Below are positions 1 to 6,427 of a stretch of DNA of 10,791 nucleotides, piece by piece. The stretch covers positions 589 through 11,379 of the forward strand of contig DXWE01000041.1 in the NCBI GenBank assembly GCA_019417045.1. Reading direction: 5' to 3'. Origin of the DNA: Oscillospiraceae bacterium (GTDB lineage Bacteria > Bacillota > Clostridia > Oscillospirales > Acutalibacteraceae). Position numbers and translations under genes: made by a program. The notes beneath the pieces were generated by a model. That model had not been told where the DNA came from. It did not search any database and saw only the letters and a program-made list of their open reading frames with translations. The first letter of the stretch is position 1; each line of letters starts with the position of its first letter.

Positions 1-219
1 CCACATGAACTTGCGGTGCCGGGTCTTGTGGCGGATCAGACGCATCGTGAGATACTCCGCCGCGCTGCCTCCGAGCGCCCCGAGCAGCAGCAAAGTGGAT
101 TCCCGCACACGGGCACGCGGCCGATGGGAGGCCGCCCATTTGTCATAGATGGTGGCGACGGCGGCGGCCAGCGAGAACAGCGCGATCCAACACAGCAGCA
201 GTGCCTCGGCGGGGCTCAT
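1..219 (-). CDS. DUF1294 family small membrane protein (partial, 3' end cut by window)
   Basis: The first 73 residues are visible; the rest lies beyond the left edge. A hydrophobic N-terminal segment (about residues 5-24) is followed by a Tyr-Asp-Lys-Trp-Ala motif, a basic stretch, and a second hydrophobic segment with LLLLGALGGS. After it comes RHKTRHRKF. The YDKWAA...ESTLLLLGALGGS...RHKTRHRKF pattern is the DUF1294 signature. These proteins are usually about 85-100 residues, so perhaps 10-25 are missing. The family is probably an inner-membrane protein; its function is unknown. The ATG (219-217) overlaps the mnmG TGA as ATGA. GGAGGA lies seven bases upstream inside the mnmG end, so translation is probably coupled to mnmG. 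The family call rests on motif recognition without a search. Confidence 0.8.
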   Translation of the reverse strand, partial: MSPAEALLLCWIALFSLAAAVATIYDKWAASHRPRARVRESTLLLLGALGGSAAEYLTMRLIRHKTRHRKFMW

Positions 220-2135
220 GGCTGTTCCTCCGGAAAAGCGACAGGCATGGCGGGGGGATCATCGTCCGGGACCGACCGCTGGCTCAGCCATATGAGCAGC
301 ACCGAGATGTCCGCGGGGCTGACCCCGCTGATCCGGGAGGCCTGCCCGACGCTGCGCGGCCGCACGCGGTTGAGCTTCTCCTGCGCCTCTTTCCGCAGGC
401 CGGAAATGGCGGTGTAATCCGTCCCCTCCGGCAACAGCCGATTTTCAAGCCGGCGCATCTCCTCGATCGCAGCCTGCTGGCGGCGGATATATCCCTCGTA
501 TTTCAGCTCGATTTCCACCGGCTCCCACACCAGCGGCTCGAGCACAGGCCGGGAGGGGTCGACGGGGGACAGGCTCTGATAGTCAAGCTGGGGCCGCCGG
601 AGCAGCTCGGACAGCCGTGCCCCGGTGGCCAGCGGCGCGGTGCCGTGGGCGGCAAGAAGGGACTGCACCGCTTGGCTCGGCGGCACAACGGTGGTTTCCA
701 GTCGGTTGCGCTCCTCCAGCCGCGCCGCGTGGCGGGCGGAAAACCGCTCCCACCGCGCGTCGTCCACCAGCCCGATTTCCCGGCCGACCGGGGTGAGCCG
801 CTCATCCGCGTTGTCCTGCCGCAGTACCAGCCGGTACTCCGATCGGGAGGTCATCATGCGGTAGGGATCGGTGCAGCCCTTGGTCACCAGGTCGTCGATC
901 AGGGTGCCGATATAGCTCGACGCCCGGTCGAGCACAAGCGGCGGGCGCCCCCGCAGCTTCAGCGCGGCATTCGCCCCCGCGACCAGCCCCTGCGCGGCGG
1001 CCTCCTCATATCCGGAGCTGCCGTTGAACTGCCCCGCGCCGTACAGCCCCGGCAGATCGAGAAACTCGAGCGTGGGCCGCAGCTGCAACGGGTCGCAGCA
1101 GTCGTATTCGATCGCATAGGCGTGGCGCATGACCTTGACGTGCTCGAGACCCGGGATGGTGTGCAGAAAGGCCAGCTGCACGTCCACCGGCAGGGAGGAG
1201 GACAGCCCCTGCAAATACATCTCCTCCGTCTCCCACCCGCAGGGTTCGATAAAGACCTGGTGCCGCTCCTTGTCCGCAAACCGGACGATCTTGTCCTCGA
1301 TGCTCGGGCAGTACCGCGGCCCCACGCCCTCGATTTTCCCGCCGAAAAGCGGGGAGCGGTGGAGGTTTTCGAGAATCACCCGCCTGGTCTCCCCTGTCGT
1401 CCAGGTGAGGTGGCAGTCGAGCCGGTTGTGCAGCTCTCCCGTGGTCTCAAACGAAAACGGGATCACCGGGTCGTCTCCCGGCTGCACCTCCAGCCCCGAA
1501 AAATCGATGCTCGAGCGCAGCACCCGCGCGGGGGTACCTGTCTTAAACCGGCGCAGCGACACGCGAAGCGCGCGCAGCGAATCGGCCAGCCCGGTCGCGG
1601 GGAACAGGCCGTCCGGCCCACCCGCGTAGCTCACGTCCCCGACATAGATGCGCCCCTGTAAAAACGTGCCGGTCGCCAGGATCACTGCGCGGGCCATGTA
1701 CTGCTCCTCCAGCCGGGTGGTGAGCAGCCAGCTGTCTCCGCTGCGCTCGAGCGACACGATCTCCCCCTGCTTCACATCGAGCAGGGGGGTGGTCTCGAGC
1801 ACATGCTTCATGTGGATCGCGTACTGCCGCCGGTCGATCTGCGCCCGCAGCGAATGCACCGCCGGGCCCTTGCCGCGGTTGAGCATGCGCGACTGCAAAA
1901 AAGTCGCGTCGGCGGCTTTACCCATCTCCCCGCCGAGCGCGTCCACCTCCCGCACCAGATGGCCCTTGGCCGTCCCGCCGATGGAGGGGTTGCACGGCAT
2001 GTTTCCCACCGCGTCCATATTGATCGTGAACACGGCGGTCTCGCAGCCAAGCCGCGCGGCGGCCAGCGCGGCCTCAATACCCGCGTGACCCGCGCCGATC
2101 ACCACAATATCATATTTGCCCGCACGAAAGACCAT
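216..2135 (-). CDS. mnmG: tRNA uridine-5-carboxymethylaminomethyl modification enzyme MnmG (GidA)
   Basis: FAD-dependent subunit of the MnmE-MnmG complex, which installs the (carboxymethyl)aminomethyl group on C5 of wobble U34 in certain tRNAs. The 639-residue product is near the family's usual 620-640. Visible signatures are the N-terminal dinucleotide-binding motif VVIGAGHAG (11-19), the invariant CNPSIGGTAKGHLVREVDAL block (48-67), RMLNRGKGPAVHSLRAQIDR (83-102), GPRYCPSIEDKIVRF near the middle, and the C-terminal helical MnmE/tRNA-binding region with YTAISGLRKEAQEKLNRVRP. The ATG at 2135 puts the FAD motif at the expected distance; GAAAGGG lies about 12 bases upstream. The gene is not next to mnmE or rsmG here, unlike the common mnmE-mnmG-rsmG cluster. 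It is transcribed divergently from the deacetylase gene, and a DUF1294 gene overlaps its end. Confidence 0.97.
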   Translation of the reverse strand: MVFRAGKYDIVVIGAGHAGIEAALAAARLGCETAVFTINMDAVGNMPCNPSIGGTAKGHLVREVDALGGEMGKAADATFLQSRMLNRGKGPAVHSLRAQIDRRQYAIHMKHVLETTPLLDVKQGEIVSLERSGDSWLLTTRLEEQYMARAVILATGTFLQGRIYVGDVSYAGGPDGLFPATGLADSLRALRVSLRRFKTGTPARVLRSSIDFSGLEVQPGDDPVIPFSFETTGELHNRLDCHLTWTTGETRRVILENLHRSPLFGGKIEGVGPRYCPSIEDKIVRFADKERHQVFIEPCGWETEEMYLQGLSSSLPVDVQLAFLHTIPGLEHVKVMRHAYAIEYDCCDPLQLRPTLEFLDLPGLYGAGQFNGSSGYEEAAAQGLVAGANAALKLRGRPPLVLDRASSYIGTLIDDLVTKGCTDPYRMMTSRSEYRLVLRQDNADERLTPVGREIGLVDDARWERFSARHAARLEERNRLETTVVPPSQAVQSLLAAHGTAPLATGARLSELLRRPQLDYQSLSPVDPSRPVLEPLVWEPVEIELKYEGYIRRQQAAIEEMRRLENRLLPEGTDYTAISGLRKEAQEKLNRVRPRSVGQASRISGVSPADISVLLIWLSQRSVPDDDPPAMPVAFPEEQP

Positions 2136-2158
2136 GATCCAACGACCCTTTCAAAGAT

Positions 2159-2241
2159 AGGGGTATATTTACGGATTGTATATTTAAAAATAAATTATAA
2201 AATTCGTATTAAATTGGCCGGGTATAGGGGACAGACTGTCC
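2159..2241. promoter_or_regulatory. AT-rich divergent promoter region with 13-bp palindrome
   Basis: Between the divergent mnmG and deacetylase starts lies a stretch of about 50 bases that is almost all A/T, in striking contrast to the GC-rich surroundings. On the minus strand it contains a perfect TATAAT (2199-2194), suitable as a -10 box for mnmG but without a good -35 at 17 bases. On the plus strand TATTAA (2207-2212) is a weak -10 candidate for the deacetylase gene. Between that candidate and the deacetylase ribosome binding site sits the palindrome GGACAGACTGTCC (2229-2241), in a position where a repressor could act. The exact promoters and the palindrome's role are inferred. Confidence 0.45.
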
Positions 2242-2272
2242 GGCATATGCATGAGAAGGGGAGGGGATCGGT

Positions 2273-3148
2273 ATGCCCAGAGCCAAACAGAGGTCCGCCG
2301 TGGTGTCCTGCACCATTTTTGTCATCTCGGTGTTTATTCTGATGCTGATTTCCCGGTGCAGCGAGGCGCGTGGGACGATGGCGGACGCAACCGAGCCGCC
2401 GGAGCCGGGGATCATTGCGCTGATGTATCACCACCTGCTCCCGAAAGCCGAGGTGGGACGGTACCGCGGCAACAATATCGTCACCTATACGGAGGATTTT
2501 GCCGCCCAGCTTGACTGGCTGGTACAAAACGGGTTTCAGACGGTGACACTCACCGATGTGGAGAATTTTCTCTATCACGATACGCCGGTTCCCGCCCGGG
2601 CGGTGCTGATTACATTCGACGACGGGTACCTGAGCAATGCGGCATATGCCTATCCGCTGCTGAAAGAGCGGGGCATGCATGCGGTCGTCTTTGATGTGAC
2701 CGGCCGCCTCAGCGAGACCACACAGGCCATGGACACCAAGTACATCCAGATGATGGATGAACAGACCATCCGCAGCACGGCGGACGTGTTCGAATACGCC
2801 TCCCACACCCACGATCTGCACACTTTCACCGGCACCGGCCACTCTGCGCTGACCGACGACTCCAAGAGCCAGATTGAGAGCGATCTCTCGAGCAGCCTTT
2901 CCTTTTTGGAGACGGTGCCGGGTGCCAATCTCAACGCGTTTTCCTACCCCTTCGGGTTTTACACCAGGACGGTGCAGCAGGTGCTGAAGGACCACGGGAT
3001 CCTGCTCGCATTCCGGGCGTCCGGCGGGGTGCTGACCCGGCAGAGCGATCCGTATGCCCTGCCGCGCTACCCGGTCGACACCTCTGTGTCGATGGCGGAG
3101 TTCGAGCGGTATTTTGACGCGGTACTCCATCCGGCGGAAGGGGAATAG
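2273..3148 (+). CDS. Membrane-anchored polysaccharide deacetylase (CE4 / NodB fold)
   Basis: A 291-residue metal-dependent N-deacetylase. An N-terminal hydrophobic segment (about 9-27) after basic residues acts as a signal anchor or signal peptide; there is no proper lipobox at Cys29. The catalytic domain begins at GIIALMYHHL (46-55). The CE4 motifs are present: TFDDGY (114-119, Asp116 and metal-binding Asp117), SHTHDLH (178-184, metal ligands probably His179 and His184), FSYPFG (223-228) and LPRYPV (263-268). The five-residue His spacing and the LMYHHL start resemble PgaB/IcaB-type poly-N-acetylglucosamine deacetylases more than peptidoglycan deacetylases, but the substrate cannot be settled from sequence. 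The start is the ATG at 2273, six bases after GGGGAGGGG. It is monocistronic, convergent with argS. No glycosyltransferase or biofilm gene lies nearby in the window. Confidence 0.9.
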   Translation: MPRAKQRSAVVSCTIFVISVFILMLISRCSEARGTMADATEPPEPGIIALMYHHLLPKAEVGRYRGNNIVTYTEDFAAQLDWLVQNGFQTVTLTDVENFLYHDTPVPARAVLITFDDGYLSNAAYAYPLLKERGMHAVVFDVTGRLSETTQAMDTKYIQMMDEQTIRSTADVFEYASHTHDLHTFTGTGHSALTDDSKSQIESDLSSSLSFLETVPGANLNAFSYPFGFYTRTVQQVLKDHGILLAFRASGGVLTRQSDPYALPRYPVDTSVSMAEFERYFDAVLHPAEGE

Positions 3149-3173
3149 CGGCAGAGACAGACAAAGAGGCGAT

Positions 3174-3202
3174 AAGGCAGGCAGGAGATTCCTGCCTGCC
3201 TT
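3174..3202. terminator. Hairpin terminator shared by deacetylase gene and argS
   Basis: A perfect 13-bp stem (AAGGCAGGCAGGA at 3174-3186 pairing with TCCTGCCTGCCTT at 3190-3202) with a three-base GAT loop lies between two convergent genes. It is 25 bases after the deacetylase stop and 5 bases after the argS stop. The T tracts that follow are short on both strands, so it may be a bidirectional terminator of moderate strength or a 3'-end stabiliser. Confidence 0.8.
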
Positions 3203-3207
3203 TGCGG

Positions 3208-4950
3208 TCACATGCTCTCCGGCGCGTCGATCTTGAGCAGCGTCAGGGCGTTGCGCAGCGTGGTGCGGGCTGCGTCGCACAGGGACAGCCGCGCCTGCAT
3301 CAGCGGCTCACTGTCCACCATCACGCGGCAGCTGTTGTAGAACTTGTGGAACAGGGTGGCGAGCTCCATGCTGTAGCGCGTGACCCGCGCCGGGTCGAGG
3401 CTCTGCGCAGCCGCGACCAGCTCGCCGGGATACGCCGCGAGATGGCGGATCAGCTCCTTCTCCTCCGGCGCGGTGAGCAGCGCCAGTTCCGATGGCGTAC
3501 AGCTACGGGGGGAGATCCCCTGCTCGGCCAGCTTCTTGAAGATCGAGCAGATGCGCGCATGCGCGTACTGCACATAGTATACCGGGTTTTGGGCGGACTG
3601 CTCGATCGCGAGATCCAGATCAAAGTCCATGCGGTTGGAGGCGGATTGCAGGTTGAAGAAAAAGCGCGCCGCGTCCACCGGCACCTCGTCGAGCAGGTCG
3701 GCCAGCTGAATGGCCTTGCCCGACCGCTTGCTCATGCGCACGACCTCGCCGTCCCGCATCAGCCGCACGAGCTGGATCAGCACGATCTCGAGCTTGTCCC
3801 CGTCGCAGCCGACCGCGTCCATCGCGCCCTTCATGCGCGCCACATGGCCGTGGTGGTCGGCGCCCCACACGTCGATACACCGCGAAAACCCGCGCATAAA
3901 CTTGTTGCGGTGGTAGGCGATGTCCGCCGCAAAATAGGTGGGGTGCCCGTTGGCGCGCACCAGCACGTCGTCCTTGAGCTCGAGCTTATCGATCTCCTTT
4001 TGGGACTTGCCCTCTTTCAGCAGCCGCGCGGTGAGCACCTGTGTGTTTTTATACCAGAGCGCGCCCTCCTTTTCATAGGTCAGACCCTTGTCCTGGAGGA
4101 TTTGCAGCGTCTCCTGGAGTTCGCCATCCTCATGCACGGTGGACTCCCGGAACCACTGGTCGTAGACGATGCGGTATTTTTCGAGGTCCCGGTGCATCTT
4201 CTCGAGATTGAGGGGCAGCGCGTACTGCACAAGCGCGTCCCGGCGGGTGCGTTCGTCCGCCCGGACATAGGCGTCCCCGTGGATCTTCGCAAACGCGGCG
4301 GCGTGTTCCCGGATATCGTCCCCGTGATAGGCGTCCTCGGGGAAGGGGACGGCGTCCTCGCCGAGAAACAGCTGCAGATAGCGCGCTTCCAGGGAGATCG
4401 CGAATTTTTCAATCTGGTTGCCGGCGTCGTTGACATAGAATTCCCGCCACACGTCAAACCCGGCCGCGTCCAGCACGGACGCGAGGCAATCGCCCAGCGC
4501 GCCGCCGCGCGCGTTGCCCATGTGCATCGGTCCGGTGGGGTTCGCGGAGACGAACTCCACCATCACCTTTTCGTGTTTGCCAAAGTCCGAGCGGCCGTAT
4601 GCCGGGCCCTTTTCGAGGATCTCCGCCACCACTGCCGCATAGTAGGCGGGGGACAGGAAGAAATTGAGAAAGCCGGGGCCCGCCACCTCCGCTTTTTCCA
4701 GAAACGAGTCCTTAAGCGAGAGATGGGACAGAATTTTTTCCGCAATCTGGCGGGGGGCCAGCCGGAAGGCCCGGGCCGACACCATGGCGGCGTTCGCCGC
4801 GAGGTCGCCGTGCGACCGGTCGCCGGGCACCTCCACATGGAAGTCGGGAACCGGCGCCGCCGGCAGCTCGCCGGCAGAGATCGCCTGTTCGATAGCGGCG
4901 AGGATCCGCTGCCTCACCTGTTGTTCCGCGGCAGATACCGCTGTGGACAT
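3208..4950 (-). CDS. argS: Arginyl-tRNA synthetase
   Basis: Class I aminoacyl-tRNA synthetase that charges tRNA-Arg with arginine in the cytoplasm. The 580-residue length is normal (about 550-590). Domains in order: N-terminal Add-1 domain (about 5-100) with VPGDRSHGDLAANAAM, which recognises the tRNA elbow. The Rossmann catalytic domain then carries SANPTGPMHMGNARGG (135-150), whose HMGN is the HIGH-type motif. The KMSKS loop appears as RMSKRSG around residues 405-411. Last is the helical DALR anticodon-binding domain (about 455-580) with YVQYAHARICS near its start. AAGGAAAGG, overlapping the end of the upstream DUF1934 gene, is the ribosome binding site. It is the last gene of a murI-ywiB-argS operon, with only six bases between it and the preceding stop. 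Confidence 0.98.
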   Translation of the reverse strand: MSTAVSAAEQQVRQRILAAIEQAISAGELPAAPVPDFHVEVPGDRSHGDLAANAAMVSARAFRLAPRQIAEKILSHLSLKDSFLEKAEVAGPGFLNFFLSPAYYAAVVAEILEKGPAYGRSDFGKHEKVMVEFVSANPTGPMHMGNARGGALGDCLASVLDAAGFDVWREFYVNDAGNQIEKFAISLEARYLQLFLGEDAVPFPEDAYHGDDIREHAAAFAKIHGDAYVRADERTRRDALVQYALPLNLEKMHRDLEKYRIVYDQWFRESTVHEDGELQETLQILQDKGLTYEKEGALWYKNTQVLTARLLKEGKSQKEIDKLELKDDVLVRANGHPTYFAADIAYHRNKFMRGFSRCIDVWGADHHGHVARMKGAMDAVGCDGDKLEIVLIQLVRLMRDGEVVRMSKRSGKAIQLADLLDEVPVDAARFFFNLQSASNRMDFDLDLAIEQSAQNPVYYVQYAHARICSIFKKLAEQGISPRSCTPSELALLTAPEEKELIRHLAAYPGELVAAAQSLDPARVTRYSMELATLFHKFYNSCRVMVDSEPLMQARLSLCDAARTTLRNALTLLKIDAPESM

Positions 4951-4956
4951 AGACTG

Positions 4957-5394
4957 TCACGCCTTTCCTTCTGAGGATGTGGGATCGGGCCGCACCGCAA
5001 TGGTCATCTCGTGCCGGGTGGTATCTCCGGTGGGCAGGTCCATCGTATACAGCAGGCGGATCTCACCGCCCTGTTCGGTCAATGTATGGGTCAGCGTGCG
5101 GGTGTGCACGCCGATCAGGAACGCCCCATAGGGCGTGTGATATTCGCACAGATGGCGCCTGCCCGGCTCGAGCAGCAGCACTGAGTGGTAGGCACCCCGC
5201 CGCTCGAGCGTCAGCACGCCGCCGCGCACGCACAGCGTACACGAGAGGGGCGGCGCGGACTCGTCCACCGTCTCCTCATACCGGAGTTCAAAGCCGTCCG
5301 GCGTGAACGTGAGCTGCCCGGCGGTCTGCAAAGAGAGCCTGTCCTGCCCGTCCTCCGAGGTGACGGCGGCATCCAGCGTCATCCATACCTGCAT
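4957..5394 (-). CDS. ywiB: DUF1934 (YwiB-like) protein
   Basis: A 145-residue protein matching the DUF1934/YwiB family, a small lipocalin-like beta-barrel of unknown function. Features recognised are a run of predicted beta strands, the DGFELRYEE segment near residues 33-41, the HLCEYHTPYGAFLIGVHT core (about 81-98), and the late YTMDL strand. There is no signal peptide, so it is probably cytoplasmic. In Bacillus and many Clostridia this gene lies directly upstream of argS, as here, and that synteny supports the call. Its ribosome binding site TAAGGAG contains the murI stop codon TAA, seven bases before the ATG, so re-initiation after murI translation is likely. Codon use matches the neighbours. 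Confidence 0.88.
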   Translation of the reverse strand: MQVWMTLDAAVTSEDGQDRLSLQTAGQLTFTPDGFELRYEETVDESAPPLSCTLCVRGGVLTLERRGAYHSVLLLEPGRRHLCEYHTPYGAFLIGVHTRTLTHTLTEQGGEIRLLYTMDLPTGDTTRHEMTIAVRPDPTSSEGKA

Positions 5395-5405
5395 GATACC
5401 GCTCC

Positions 5406-6218
5406 TTATAGCGTATTGCTGTCGATCACCTGCACATCTCCCTGTACCGCGCGGCCAAGGAACATCTCAGCGACCTGTGTGAAGTTGTCCGGACGGTCGG
5501 TGACATAAAACCGGCAGTCTCCGGCCTTTTTTACCGGATTCAGGAGATCCCGCTCCCGCAACAGGCGGGCACAGGCGTTCGCCGCCTCGCGGCCCGCGTC
5601 GATCAGCGTCACCCCCGGCCCGAAAAAGTCCGCCAGGATCGGGACAAGCAGGGGGAAATGTGTGCAGCCAAGGACCAGGGTGTCGATCCCGCGGTCCCGC
5701 AGAGGCTGCAGATACCGCGCGGCGGTGAGACGGGTGACCGGGTCGTCCCGATCAATCCAGCCGTTTTCCACCAACGGCACGAACAGCGGACAGGCGGCGG
5801 CTGTCACTTCGGCGGCGGGGGCATCCGCACAAAGCGCGCGGACAAACGAGCCGGAGCGGATGGTGGCGGCGGTGCCGATGACGCCGATTCGGCCGTTGCG
5901 GGTGGCCGCTGCTGCTGCGGCGGCGGTGGGTTCCACCACCCCGATGGCGGGCACCGGCAGGTCGGCGAGCACCTCCGGCGCGACCGAACTGACCGTTCCG
6001 CACGCGGCGATAATCAGCTTGACACCCTGGGAGAGCAAAAAGCGGCAGTCCTCCTCGGCATACCGTCGGATCACCGCGGGGCCGCGCGTACCATACGGCA
6101 CGCGGCCGGTGTCGCCGAAATAGACGATATCCTCCGCCGGCAGCAGCTCGAGCAGCTGCCGTACCGCGGTCAGCCCGCCGAGCCCGGAGTCAAACACGCC
6201 GATCGGGCGTCTGTCCAT
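5406..6218 (-). CDS. murI: Glutamate racemase
   Basis: Cofactor-independent racemase that makes D-glutamate for peptidoglycan precursors. With the ATG at 6218 the product is 270 residues, typical of the family. Motifs: GVFDSGLGG (7-15, general acid/base Asp10), YFGDTGRVPYG (33-43), AACGTVSS (71-78, catalytic Cys73) and LGCTHFPLL (183-191, catalytic Cys185, His187). The usual Asn after the first cysteine (CNT) is Gly74 here, while both catalytic cysteines remain. I chose the ATG at 6218 because GGAGGAACCCCC stands directly before it; an in-frame GTG at 6239 would add seven residues but overlaps this ribosome binding site. It is the first gene of murI-ywiB-argS, with its own promoter upstream. 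Confidence 0.95.
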   Translation of the reverse strand: MDRRPIGVFDSGLGGLTAVRQLLELLPAEDIVYFGDTGRVPYGTRGPAVIRRYAEEDCRFLLSQGVKLIIAACGTVSSVAPEVLADLPVPAIGVVEPTAAAAAAATRNGRIGVIGTAATIRSGSFVRALCADAPAAEVTAAACPLFVPLVENGWIDRDDPVTRLTAARYLQPLRDRGIDTLVLGCTHFPLLVPILADFFGPGVTLIDAGREAANACARLLRERDLLNPVKKAGDCRFYVTDRPDNFTQVAEMFLGRAVQGDVQVIDSNTL

Positions 6219-6241
6219 GGGGGTTCCTCCTCGTCTCACGC

Positions 6242-6262
6242 GCCGGGCATCGTCCGCCCGGC
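6242..6262. promoter_or_regulatory. Stem-loop in the murI 5' leader
   Basis: GCCGGGC (6242-6248) and GCCCGGC (6256-6262) form a perfect seven-pair, all-GC stem with a seven-base loop. It lies within the expected murI leader (start near 6272), about ten bases before the AGGAGG region on the minus strand. There is no U tract, so it is not an ordinary terminator. It could protect the 5' end or influence ribosome access. I do not recognise a known riboswitch or T-box here. Confidence 0.5.
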
Positions 6263-6278
6263 ATGTACAACTTTTCTT

Positions 6279-6307
6279 ATCTTACCATATTTTTACCCGG
6301 AGTTCAA
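6279..6307 (-). promoter_or_regulatory. Promoter of murI-ywiB-argS
   Basis: On the minus strand TTGAAC (6307-6302), a 17-base spacer, then TAAGAT (6284-6279). A TG pair stands one base upstream of the -10 box, giving an extended -10. This is a good vegetative (sigma-A type) promoter, with a predicted start near 6272 and a leader of about 54 bases. Confidence 0.75.
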
Positions 6308-6352
6308 CACCCAACCTGTCGGAAGGGGGCGACTCCCGGCGGGCGGTTTCCC

Positions 6353-6381
6353 TTGCAAACGACAGGCGGTTGTGCTATGCT
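6353..6381 (+). promoter_or_regulatory. Promoter of tldD-tldE
   Basis: TTGCAA (6353-6358), a 17-base spacer, then TATGCT (6376-6381) preceded by an extended -10 TGC. This is a strong match to a vegetative promoter, predicting transcription from about 6388 and a 40-base leader ending in AGGAGG (6413-6418). An imperfectly spaced inverted repeat CCTGTCG (6315-6321) / CGACAGG (6360-6366) has its right arm inside the spacer. Confidence 0.75.
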
Positions 6382-6427
6382 GAGAGACGGATATTTCCAT
6401 CTTACTATATATAGGAGGCGAGGACGT

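Noticed and set aside
201..1661. Long plus-strand open frame (486 codons) opposite mnmG
   Set aside because: Its protein is Arg/Pro/Gly/His-rich with no motif, lacks a suitable ribosome binding site, and is fully antisense to an unmistakable mnmG. Long antisense frames are expected at this GC content.
2195..3280. Minus-strand open frame of 361 codons opposite the deacetylase gene
   Set aside because: It covers the AT-rich promoter region, the deacetylase gene and the terminator without any recognisable motif; the plus-strand frame carries all CE4 motifs.
3202..4974. Plus-strand open frame of 590 codons opposite argS
   Set aside because: Antisense shadow of argS; the product is His/Arg/Val-rich with no domain, and the frame crosses the intergenic hairpin.
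6219..6427. T-box or other amino-acid riboswitch ahead of murI or tldD
   Set aside because: The leaders are only about 40-54 bases, with no T-box sequence, specifier loop or terminator/antiterminator pair.
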